A DNA stretch of 5,980 nt from Klenkia sp. GTDB taxonomy: Bacteria; Actinomycetota; Actinomycetes; Mycobacteriales; Geodermatophilaceae. Shown in pieces: positions 1 through 5,722 of this stretch. Position 1 is the stretch's first letter. Each line of letters begins with the position of its first letter. The notes beneath the pieces were generated by a model. It did no database searches and was not told the origin of the DNA. It was given only the letters and a program-made list of their open reading frames with translations. The position numbers and the translations under genes are program-made. The DNA lies in contig JAOPVM010000420.1 in assembly GCA_025966215.1 (NCBI GenBank), positions 1-5,980 on the forward strand, given 5' to 3'.

Positions 1-1
1 C

Positions 2-538
2 GACGCCGTCCTGGTCGGGCACGGCACCGCGGCCGCGGAGGGCTACCGGCCGCTGTCCCCGGACTCCCCGGTCGGCCGCATCCGCGCCGAGCTCGGCCGA
101 CCGGCCACCGCCCCGGTCGTCGTCGTCAGCCGACGGGCCTCGCTGGCGGTCGACGACCGGCTGGTCACCGACGCGGTCTCCCCCACCCACCTGGTCACGT
201 GCGCCGCCAGCGACCCCGCCCGCCGGGACGCGCTGGCCGCGGCCGGGGTGCAGGTGCAGGTGTGCGGGGACGACGACGTCGACCTGCGCGCCGCCCTGGA
301 CGCCCTGGCCGAGCGCGGCCTGACCCAGGTGCTCTGCGAGGGCGGCCCGTCGCTGTTCGGTTCGGCCGTGGCCGCCGGGGTGGTCGACGAGCTGTGCCTG
401 ACGCTGGCCCCGCTGCTCACCGGGGGCGCCCCCGGCGTCCTCGGCGAGCACGGCCTGCCCGTCCCGGCCCACGCCGAGCTGGTCGGGCTGCTGGAGGAGG
501 ACGGCGTCCTGCTCACCCGGTACGCGCTGCGCGGCTGA
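2..538 (+). CDS. Pyrimidine reductase family protein (RibD C-terminal domain), 3' part
   Basis: This is an incomplete gene; the first full codon in frame is at position 2 and 178 codons are visible up to the TGA. The family has a dihydrofolate-reductase-like fold and uses NADPH to reduce pyrimidine intermediates, classically the ribosylamino-pyrimidine of riboflavin synthesis in the cytoplasm. Visible hallmarks are DAVLVGHGTAAAEGY at residues 1-15 of the fragment (the nucleotide-binding start of RibD_C domains), the strand VVVVSRRASL near 39-48, and the glycine motif LCEGGPSLFGSAVAAGVVDE at 111-130, followed by LTLAPLLTGG. Roughly the first 50-70 residues are probably missing upstream. No deaminase domain is visible, so it is either a stand-alone reductase, common in actinobacteria, or the tail of a bifunctional RibD. 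The true substrate cannot be read from the fragment; many stand-alone members are not the main riboflavin enzyme. The DNA ligase gene starts 16 bp after the stop, so co-transcription is possible. Confidence 0.9.
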   Translation, partial: DAVLVGHGTAAAEGYRPLSPDSPVGRIRAELGRPATAPVVVVSRRASLAVDDRLVTDAVSPTHLVTCAASDPARRDALAAAGVQVQVCGDDDVDLRAALDALAERGLTQVLCEGGPSLFGSAVAAGVVDELCLTLAPLLTGGAPGVLGEHGLPVPAHAELVGLLEEDGVLLTRYALRG

Positions 539-554
539 CTGCCAGACTCCGCGC

Positions 555-1640
555 ATGGACCTGCCCGTCGCTCCCCCGGTCAAGCCGATGCTCGCCAAGG
601 CCGCGAAGACGATCCCCACCGGGGAGGGCTGGTTCTACGAGCCCAAGTGGGACGGGTTCCGCTGCATCGTGTTCAAGGACGGCGACGAGGTCGAGCTCGG
701 CAGCCGCAACGAGAAGCCGCTGACCCGCTACTTCCCCGACGTGGTGGCAGCCGCCAGGGCCCAGCTCCCGGACAGGTGCGTGGTGGACGGCGAGATCGTC
801 GTCCCGCGCGGGGACCGGCTGCACTTCGAGTCGCTGCTGCAGCGCATCCACCCCGCCGCCTCCCGGGTGACCAGGCTGGCCGAGGAGACCCCGGCGTCCT
901 TCGTCGCCTTCGACCTGCTCGCCCTGGGCGGGGAGTCGCTGCTGGCCACCCCGTTCGCCGACCGGCAGGCCCGGCTGCGCGAGGCGCTGGCCGGTGCCCG
1001 GGCGCCGGTGCACGTCTCCACGATCACCTCCGACGCCGAGGTCGCGCAGCGCTGGTTCGAGGAGTTCGAGGGCGCCGGCCTGGACGGCGTCGTCGCCAAG
1101 CGCGGCGACCAGGCCTACGAGCCCGACCAGCGGCTGATGACCAAGGTCAAGCACGTCCGGACGGCGGACTGCGTGCTGGCCGGGTTCCGCTGGCACAAGA
1201 CGACCACGGCCGAGCAGCCCCTGGTCGGCTCGCTCCTCCTCGGGTTGTACGACACCGACGGCCGGCTGCAGCACATCGGGGTGGCGGCCTCGTTCACCAC
1301 GAAGCGCCGCGGGGAGCTGGTCGCCGAGCTCGACCCGTACCGGGCCGACGCGCTGTCCGGGCACCCCTGGCAGGACTGGGCGAACGCCCAGGTGGAGGCC
1401 GACGGCGAGCGCCGGATGCCCGGGGCGGCCAGCCGGTGGAACAGCGGGAAGGACCTCTCGTGGGTGCCGCTGCGGCCCGAGCTGGTGGTGGAGATCCGGT
1501 ACGACCAGCTCGAGGGCAGCCGACTCCGGCACACCGGCCAGTTCCAGCGCTGGCGCCCGGACAAGGACGCCGCCGACTGCACGTACGACCAGCTCGACAC
1601 GCCGGTCCGCTACGACCTGGCCGAGGTCCTCGGCGGCTGA
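555..1640 (+). CDS. ligC: ATP-dependent DNA ligase, LigC type
   Basis: This 361-residue enzyme seals DNA nicks through a covalent lysyl-AMP intermediate. The nucleotidyltransferase core is clear: motif I EPKWDGFR at 29-36 with nucleophile K31, SRNEKPLTRYFPD at 50-62, motif III VVDGEIVV at 76-83, motif IIIa FVAFDLLAL at 116-124, motif IV LDGVVAKR at 176-183, and motif V around K197 and K199 (TKVKHVRTADCVLAGF). The OB-fold domain follows, with the conserved ending WVPLRPELVVEIRYDQLEGS then RLRHTGQFQRWRPDK at about 303-337. Length and motifs fit mycobacterial LigC (about 358 residues); there is no polymerase or nuclease domain as in LigD. The ATG at 555 puts motif I about 30 residues from the N-terminus, which is usual. 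No Shine-Dalgarno precedes it; CAGACT at 543-548 lies 6 bp upstream and could be a weak -10 for a leaderless mRNA. The Prim-PolC-like gene lies one gene downstream. In mycobacteria LigC and Prim-PolC have been reported to act together in base excision repair. Confidence 0.94.
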   Translation: MDLPVAPPVKPMLAKAAKTIPTGEGWFYEPKWDGFRCIVFKDGDEVELGSRNEKPLTRYFPDVVAAARAQLPDRCVVDGEIVVPRGDRLHFESLLQRIHPAASRVTRLAEETPASFVAFDLLALGGESLLATPFADRQARLREALAGARAPVHVSTITSDAEVAQRWFEEFEGAGLDGVVAKRGDQAYEPDQRLMTKVKHVRTADCVLAGFRWHKTTTAEQPLVGSLLLGLYDTDGRLQHIGVAASFTTKRRGELVAELDPYRADALSGHPWQDWANAQVEADGERRMPGAASRWNSGKDLSWVPLRPELVVEIRYDQLEGSRLRHTGQFQRWRPDKDAADCTYDQLDTPVRYDLAEVLGG

Positions 1641-1690
1641 GCCAGGGGCATCTGGGACGGGTGTGACGGGCGGGACACGGGCGCCCCTCC

Positions 1691-1704
1691 TACGCTGATG
1701 GACC
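1691..1704 (+). promoter_or_regulatory. Candidate promoter -10 for a leaderless hydrolase mRNA
   Basis: TACGCT at 1691-1696 matches the actinobacterial TANNNT -10 element. Eight bases separate it from the GTG at 1705, so transcription would begin at or within a base or two of the start codon. No good Shine-Dalgarno is present; only a weak GGA precedes the GTG. I found no convincing -35 at 16-19 bp spacing; a TGAC at 1664-1667 is too far away. Confidence 0.55.
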
Positions 1705-3270
1705 GTGACTGCTCCTGCGCGCCGCCCCGCCGTCCTCCTGGCGGTGCTCGCCGCCGTCCTGATGGTGCTGTCGGCCTGCACCTCCGGCGAGGGGACCGAC
1801 GCCGCCGCCACGGCCACGGCCACCTCGGCGACCCCCACGCAGGCCCCGGTCGAGCCGGTCGCGTGGGAGGACTGCACCACCCAGATCGCCCCGATCATCG
1901 CCGGGAGACCCGGCGCCGACCGACCGCTGACCTTCTCCTGCGGGCAGATCGCGGTGCCGCTGAGCTACGACGACCCGACCGGCCCCAGCCTGTCGCTGTT
2001 CGCCGTCCGCGCGGTCTCGGGCACCCAGGCCGACCGGATCGGCTCCCTGGTCGTCAACCCCGGCGGCCCCGGGCTCTCGGCCACCGACGCCGCCGTGCAG
2101 TCCGCGCTGACCCTGCCCGACGCGGTGCTCGGCCGCTTCGACGTCGTCGGCGTCGACCCGCGCGGGGTCGGGCTCTCCCAGCCCGTGGAGTGCATCTCCG
2201 ACACCACGAAGGACGAGCTCAGCGCCGCTGAGCCGCGGCCGACCACGGCAGCCCAGCTCGACGACGCCTTCGCCCTCGCCGACGACGTCGCCGCCGGGTG
2301 CGCGGAGGAGTACGGCGAGGGCCTGGGCGCCTTCTCCACCGTGGACTCCGCCCGCGACCTGGACGTCGTCCGGGAGTCGATCGGTGACGAGCAGCTGACC
2401 TACCTGGGCTACAGCTACGGCACCACGCTGGGCTCCACCTACGCCGAGCTGTTCCCCGAGGGCGTCCGGGCCATGGTGCTCGACGGCGCGGTCGACCCCG
2501 ACGCCGACCGCGAGGAGGCCGCCGAGGCCCAGGCCGCCGGCTTCGAGGCCTCGTTCGACGCCTTCGCCGCCAACTGCGTGGCCCTGGTGAGCGGCTGCCC
2601 GGTCGGCGCCGACCCGCGCACGTTCCTCGGTGACCTGCTGACCCAGGCCGGCACGACCCCGATCCCCAGCAGCCGGGAGGGCGAGACCCGCCAGGCCACC
2701 CCCGGGCTGGTGCTGGCCGCCGTCCGCTCGGCGCTCTACACCCCGGCCGCCTGGCCTCAGCTGGCCCAGTCGCTGGCCGCCGCGCAGACCGGGGACGCAG
2801 CCGGGGTGCTGACCCTGGCCGACACCTTCACCGGTCGCAGCGAGGACGGCACCTACACCAACACCATCGACGCCAACCTCACCGTGAGCTGCTCGGACAC
2901 CGAGGAGAGCCACGCGGCCGACGAGGTCCGCGCCCTGGTCGCGGAGTGGAACACCACGTACCCGCTGTTCGGCGCGGACGCCGCCCTGGGTCTCTACACC
3001 TGCACCCCGTGGGAGGCCCCGCGCACCCCGCTGCCCGACCGGACCGCCGAGGGCGCCGCGCCGATCCTGGTGGTCGGCACGCAGGGCGACCCGGTGACCC
3101 CGCTGCCCGGGGCCCTCGACATGGCCGAGGACCTCACCTCCGGGGTGCTGTTGACCTGGCAGGGCTCCGGGCACACCGCCTACCCGCAGACCCAGTGCGT
3201 GACCGACGCGGTGAACAGCTACCTCGTCGACCTGGTCGCCCCGCTGGACGGTCTGACCTGCCCCGCCTGA
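1705..3270 (+). CDS. Secreted lipoprotein alpha/beta hydrolase, TAP-like peptidase (family S33)
   Basis: This 521-residue serine hydrolase is probably an exported aminopeptidase anchored to the outer face of the membrane. The N-terminus is a lipoprotein signal: basic ARR at 5-7, a hydrophobic run at about 9-22, and lipobox LSAC at 22-25 with C25 as the lipidated residue, then a low-complexity Ala/Thr linker to about 48. The alpha/beta hydrolase core shows the oxyanion motif NPGGPG at 118-123, DPRGVGLS at 151-158, the nucleophile elbow GYSYGT at 235-240 (S237), an acid in GTQGDPVTP (D462) and the histidine in GSGHTAY (H490). The C-terminal TAP-like domain ends with conserved cysteines C498 and C519. 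Size and layout resemble mycobacterial Hip1/CaeA and Streptomyces tripeptidyl aminopeptidases. The GTG at 1705 is chosen because it gives the full signal peptide; the ATG at 1698 is in another frame. The gene sits between ligC and a Prim-PolC-like gene, with no obvious functional link to DNA repair. The natural substrate is unknown. Confidence 0.92.
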   Translation: MTAPARRPAVLLAVLAAVLMVLSACTSGEGTDAAATATATSATPTQAPVEPVAWEDCTTQIAPIIAGRPGADRPLTFSCGQIAVPLSYDDPTGPSLSLFAVRAVSGTQADRIGSLVVNPGGPGLSATDAAVQSALTLPDAVLGRFDVVGVDPRGVGLSQPVECISDTTKDELSAAEPRPTTAAQLDDAFALADDVAAGCAEEYGEGLGAFSTVDSARDLDVVRESIGDEQLTYLGYSYGTTLGSTYAELFPEGVRAMVLDGAVDPDADREEAAEAQAAGFEASFDAFAANCVALVSGCPVGADPRTFLGDLLTQAGTTPIPSSREGETRQATPGLVLAAVRSALYTPAAWPQLAQSLAAAQTGDAAGVLTLADTFTGRSEDGTYTNTIDANLTVSCSDTEESHAADEVRALVAEWNTTYPLFGADAALGLYTCTPWEAPRTPLPDRTAEGAAPILVVGTQGDPVTPLPGALDMAEDLTSGVLLTWQGSGHTAYPQTQCVTDAVNSYLVDLVAPLDGLTCPA

Positions 3271-3310
3271 TGCGCCGCCTGATCTGCACCGCCTGATCTG
3301 CACCGCCTGA
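3263..3310 (+). repeat. Short tandem repeat of CCGCCTGA units with stops in three frames
   Basis: Four copies of CCGCCTGA occur at 3263-3270, 3275-3282, 3289-3296 and 3303-3310. The last two intervals form an exact 14-bp unit, CCGCCTGATCTGCA; the first interval is 12 bp. The first copy contains the hydrolase stop codon, so the repeat looks like a local duplication of the gene's own 3' end. Because of the 12/14/14 spacing the TGA triplets fall in all three + frames. The array ends just before the promoter of the next gene. Confidence 0.85.
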
Positions 3311-3328
3311 GCGCCTAGGGTCTCCGGG
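3293..3328 (+). promoter_or_regulatory. Candidate promoter for a leaderless Prim-PolC-like mRNA
   Basis: TAGGGT at 3316-3321 fits a TANNNT -10, and 7 bases separate it from the GTG at 3329, so the transcript could begin at the start codon. No Shine-Dalgarno is present. With a 17-bp spacer the -35 position falls on CTGATC at 3293-3298, which matches TTGACA at only three of six positions and lies inside the tandem repeat. The -10 and its spacing are the stronger evidence; the -35 is tentative. Confidence 0.55.
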
Positions 3329-4396
3329 GTGGCCAGCAGCAAGGACGCCGTCGTCCTGACCGTCGACGGGCACGAGGTACGGGTGTCCAGCCCGGGCCGG
3401 GTGGTCTACGACGCCACCGACACCACCCCGGCGGTCACCAAGCTGCAGGTCTGCGAGTACCTGGTCGCGGTCGGCGAGCCGATGCTCCGGGCGCTGGGTG
3501 ACCGCCCCACGGCCATGGAGCGCTGGCCCGGCGGCTGGCGCGAGGGCATGCGGCTGGCCACCGGCCCCCGCGACCCCGATGCCGACGGCTTCTACCAGAA
3601 GCGGCTGCCCAAGGGCGCCCCCGACTGGGTCGGGACCGCGCGGATCACCTTCCCCAGCGGGCGAACGGCCGACGAGCTCTGTCCCACCTCGACCGCAGAG
3701 CTGGTGTGGGCCGCGCAGATGGGGACGCTGACCTTCCACCCGTGGCCGGTGCGTCGTCCCGACGTCGACCACCCCGACGAGCTGCGGATCGACCTCGACC
3801 CCCAGCCGGGCTGCACCTTCGCCGACGTCCGCCGGGTCGCCGAGACCACCCGGGAGCTGCTGGCCGAGCTGGGTCTTCGCGGGTACGCCAAGACCAGCGG
3901 CAACCGGGGCGTGCACGTCTACGTCCGGATCCGCCCCGAGCACTCCTTCGAGGACGTCCGGCACGCCGCCATCGGCCTGGGGCGCGAGCTCGAACGCCGG
4001 GACGACGGCGTCACCACCGCCTGGTGGAAGGAGGAGCGCGGCGAGCGGGTGTTCGTCGACTTCAACCAGAACAACCGCGACCGCACGATCGCCGGTGCCT
4101 GGAGCCTGCGGGCCCGACCGGGTGCCCCCGTCAGCACCCCGCTGAGCTGGGCCGACCTGGCCGGGCTGGCCGACCCGGCGACGCTGAACCTCACGACGGT
4201 GCCCGACCGGCTGGGTGAGGGCGACCCGTGGGCCGACGTCGACGACGTCGCCCACGACCTCGCACCGCTGCTGGAGCTCTGGGAGACCCTGCCCGGTGGC
4301 GAGCTGCCCTTCCCGCCGGACTACCCGAAGATGCCCGGCGAGCCGATGCGGGTGCAGCCCAGCCGCGCCAAGCGCGCCACCGGCGCGAACAGCTGA
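3329..4396 (+). CDS. Prim-PolC-like primase-polymerase (LigD polymerase-domain family)
   Basis: This 355-residue protein belongs to the archaeo-eukaryotic primase superfamily, LigD-Pol branch, which fills short gaps in DNA and often prefers ribonucleotides. The N-terminal part contains AMERWPGGWREGM at 62-74 and GFYQKRLPKGAPDW at 87-100, typical of LigD-Pol. The catalytic core has FHPWPVRRPDVDHPDELRID then LDP at 136-158 with metal ligands D155 and D157, the nucleotide-binding motif KTSGNRGVHVYV at 188-199 (S190, H196), and the third acidic residue in VFVDFNQNNRDRTIAGAWS (D244). GAPVSTPLSWADL at 265-277 closes the polymerase fold. After about residue 300 comes a helical acidic stretch and a short basic tail ending SRAKRATGANS. 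It has no ligase domain, so it is a stand-alone enzyme like mycobacterial Prim-PolC/PolD1, presumably paired with the LigC ligase encoded upstream. The GTG at 3329 is chosen because it follows the -10-like element at leaderless spacing and yields the expected N-terminus. It converges on the iclR gene. Confidence 0.92.
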   Translation: MASSKDAVVLTVDGHEVRVSSPGRVVYDATDTTPAVTKLQVCEYLVAVGEPMLRALGDRPTAMERWPGGWREGMRLATGPRDPDADGFYQKRLPKGAPDWVGTARITFPSGRTADELCPTSTAELVWAAQMGTLTFHPWPVRRPDVDHPDELRIDLDPQPGCTFADVRRVAETTRELLAELGLRGYAKTSGNRGVHVYVRIRPEHSFEDVRHAAIGLGRELERRDDGVTTAWWKEERGERVFVDFNQNNRDRTIAGAWSLRARPGAPVSTPLSWADLAGLADPATLNLTTVPDRLGEGDPWADVDDVAHDLAPLLELWETLPGGELPFPPDYPKMPGEPMRVQPSRAKRATGANS

Positions 4397-4647
4397 TCGG
4401 GACGTTGCGCAGGTCCAACACCTCGCTCGCTCACCGATGGCCTCCCGCCGGGCCTGGTCGCGGATGCCAACGTCCGCGGCGACGAGGATGGCGCTGCCAC
4501 AGGCCTGCTCGACGTCGCCGGTCGGGGCGTCCGTGCGGTCCGGACGGCGAGCAACCCCCGCCACGGTGGCACTCGGTTCGGCGAGCCGTCGCCAGTGGCC
4601 GTGCCATCGCGGATCCCGCTCCGGACACCGTCCCGGGTCAGTTCGCC
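4397..4647. other. Intergenic region between convergent genes, with a possible decayed reading frame
   Basis: These 251 bp separate the stops of the Prim-PolC-like gene and the iclR gene. No intact gene is convincing. On the minus strand, about 4430-4550 has codons ending mostly in G or C and a protein-like translation that includes GDVEQACGSAILVAADVGIR, but it has no recognisable start or family and runs on into the antisense of the polymerase gene. A modest inverted repeat, CGTCCG at 4528-4533 with CGGACG at 4541-4546, extended outward by TCGCC at 4515-4519 with GGCGA at 4546-4550, might act as a weak bidirectional terminator. There is no T-run after it. Confidence 0.4.
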
Positions 4648-5430
4648 CTACGTGCGCCCGACGGTCGTGAGCGCATCCTCGAGCTCAGCAGCCGCTGCGT
4701 GGAGCGCGCGGACCACGGCAGCCTGCCGCTCCGCCGTCATCCGGCTGGAGGGCGCGGAGGCATTGAGGGCGGCGATGGTGGAACCCCGAGGGCCGCGTAC
4801 TCCCACCGCCACCGAGACGATGTCCTCGGCCACCTGGCGGTGGGTGGCGTGTCCACGTTCCCTGATCTCGGCCAGTTCAGCGTCGAGACGCTCACGGTCG
4901 GCAGGGCCGAGCTGCTCGCCGGTGTCGACCTGGTGCAGCGCGAGGACCTCGTCGAGCTCACTTGCGGTGAAGGACGCAAGGATCGCCTTGCCCGTAGCTC
5001 GCTGGTAAGCGGGGAGCACCTGTCCAGTCCGGTCGGCCACCCGTAGGTTCTGGCCACTCTCGGCAGCAGCCAGATACCGGATCTTGCTGCCCTCCAGATG
5101 GCTCATGTGAACTGTCTCGCCGGTCTTCCTCGCCAGATCTGCGAGGATCGGGCGGGCGAGGGTGCGGACGTCGAGGTTGCGCACCGCAGCAAACCCGAGG
5201 TCGAGCAGCGCCGTGCCGGCGACGTACATCCCCTCGTCCTGCCGCAGGAAGCCGTGGTGGACCAACATCGCGAGCAACCGGTGAGCCGTGGACGGCGCGA
5301 TGTCCAAAGCCGTGGCGATCCCCGTCAGTCGCAATCGCGGCTGGTCACGGAGCATCAGCAGAAGACGGAGCGCGTTGTCGACGGATGAGATCGGATACGC
5401 GGGGGCGCCATCGGTCACCTTTCCGCGCAT
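4648..5430 (-). CDS. IclR-family transcription regulator
   Basis: This 260-residue protein is a cytoplasmic DNA-binding regulator with a winged helix-turn-helix followed by an effector-binding domain, a normal size for the family. The DNA-binding part spans about 13-75: SSVDNALRLLLMLRD, then the helix-turn-helix IATALDIAPSTAHRLLAMLV at 38-57, and the wing GFLRQDEGMYVAG at 60-72. The effector domain shows GETVHMSHLEGSKIRYLA at 104-121, the family signature GQVLPAYQRATGKAILA at 136-152, and RGHATHRQVAEDIVSVAVGV near 192-211. The ATG at 5430 is preferred: it gives the usual short N-terminal arm and stands 6 bp after a TAAGAT -10 element, so its mRNA is probably leaderless. Hand-counted stretches of this gene are about 60-68% GC, against about 75% in the hydrolase gene, which may reflect transfer. 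Nitrile hydratase alpha is encoded upstream on the same strand, so control of nitrile/amide catabolism is a reasonable guess. The ligand is unknown. Confidence 0.93.
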   Translation of the reverse strand: MRGKVTDGAPAYPISSVDNALRLLLMLRDQPRLRLTGIATALDIAPSTAHRLLAMLVHHGFLRQDEGMYVAGTALLDLGFAAVRNLDVRTLARPILADLARKTGETVHMSHLEGSKIRYLAAAESGQNLRVADRTGQVLPAYQRATGKAILASFTASELDEVLALHQVDTGEQLGPADRERLDAELAEIRERGHATHRQVAEDIVSVAVGVRGPRGSTIAALNASAPSSRMTAERQAAVVRALHAAAAELEDALTTVGRT

Positions 5431-5442
5431 TCCATCATCTTA
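5431..5442 (-). promoter_or_regulatory. Candidate iclR promoter -10, leaderless spacing
   Basis: Read on the minus strand, TAAGAT at 5442-5437 is a good TANNNT -10 element and is followed by GATGGA and then the ATG at 5430. Six bases between -10 and start codon predict a transcript beginning at the ATG. A weak -35-like TCGGGA lies at 5465-5460 with a 17-bp spacer (three of six matches to TTGACA). Confidence 0.6.
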
Positions 5443-5443
5443 G

Positions 5444-5469
5444 GCGTCCCGGAAGCGCGTCCCGACGCG
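5444..5469. promoter_or_regulatory. Candidate operator upstream of iclR: palindrome plus direct repeat
   Basis: CGCGTC-CC-GACGCG at 5456-5469 is a perfect 6-bp inverted repeat with a 2-bp centre. It overlaps the -35 position expected for iclR. A direct repeat GCGTCCCG occurs at 5444-5451 and 5457-5464, 13 bp apart. IclR proteins commonly bind short palindromes in or next to their own promoters, so autoregulation is plausible. Short GC-rich palindromes also arise by chance in this genome. Confidence 0.3.
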
Positions 5470-5600
5470 GCGTTCCTCGGCGGCACCGCGGCAGCGCCTG
5501 TCCCAGGAGTTGGCCGGAGCGCACGACGTAGCCGAGGGCGGCGAGGACGTTCACGACGGCGAGTTCAGCAGCGCCGGACGCGGTGCGCGCCGTCGACTGC

Positions 5601-5637
5601 GGCAGACGGCCCTGTCGTCGCGACAGGGCCGTCCGCC
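5601..5637 (-). terminator. Strong hairpin, probable terminator of the nitrile hydratase transcript
   Basis: GACGGCCCTGTCG at 5605-5617 pairs perfectly with CGACAGGGCCGTC at 5621-5633 around a TCG loop, giving 13 base pairs. One mismatch and three more pairs (GGC at 5601-5603 with GCC at 5635-5637) extend it. It lies about 85 bp after the nitrile hydratase alpha stop and about 170 bp before the iclR start. No T-run follows on either strand, which is common for actinobacterial terminators. Confidence 0.6.
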
Positions 5638-5722
5638 ACAGACGCAGACCGAGAACCTCGGCCTCTCTTCTCTCGACCGGCGTCGGGACCAGGAGGCCAG
5701 CGAGCACCCGGCCCGGGGTGTG

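Larger units (their letters stand above)
5443..5722. other. Intergenic region between the nitrile hydratase alpha and iclR genes
   Basis: Together with the -10 segment this gap is about 290 bp. It holds the upstream part of the iclR promoter and its possible operator, plus a strong hairpin at 5601-5637. One minus-strand open frame (GTG at 5707 to stop at 5435) could encode 90 residues, including AELAVVNVLAALGYVVRSGQ. I do not recognise it, the hairpin lies inside it, and its 3' end overlaps the iclR -10. It is more likely non-coding or a remnant than an intact gene. Confidence 0.5.

Noticed and set aside
1644..1688. Inverted repeat AGGGGC / GCCCCT after ligC considered as a terminator
   Set aside because: The stem is only 6 bp with a loop of about 33 bases, no T-run follows, and it abuts the predicted -10 of the hydrolase gene.
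513..1898. Long minus-strand open frame of 461 codons opposite ligC
   Set aside because: It is antisense to a gene with complete ligase motifs; its translation is a low-complexity mix rich in G, V, L, P and R, as expected when a very high-GC gene is read on the other strand.
1698..2231. Plus-strand open frame starting with ATG at 1698
   Set aside because: It is out of frame with the hydrolase and gives an arginine-rich product, whereas the GTG at 1705 gives a proper lipoprotein signal and the whole hydrolase.
3263..3310. Tandem repeat considered as a CRISPR array
   Set aside because: The units are 8-14 bp, nearly contiguous, and lack unique spacers of normal length; no cas gene is nearby.
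1690..3342. Long minus-strand open frame of 550 codons opposite the hydrolase gene
   Set aside because: It is fully explained as the mirror of the hydrolase coding strand; the product is glycine-rich low complexity with no recognisable domain.
3134..4564. Minus-strand open frame of 476 codons opposite the Prim-PolC-like gene
   Set aside because: Most of it is the antisense of the polymerase gene. Only its first part, outside that gene, was kept as a possible remnant.
5649..5661. Small hairpin CCGAG-AAC-CTCGG followed by a pyrimidine run, considered as a + strand terminator
   Set aside because: The stem is only 5 bp and no + strand gene leads into it; the flanking genes are both on the minus strand.
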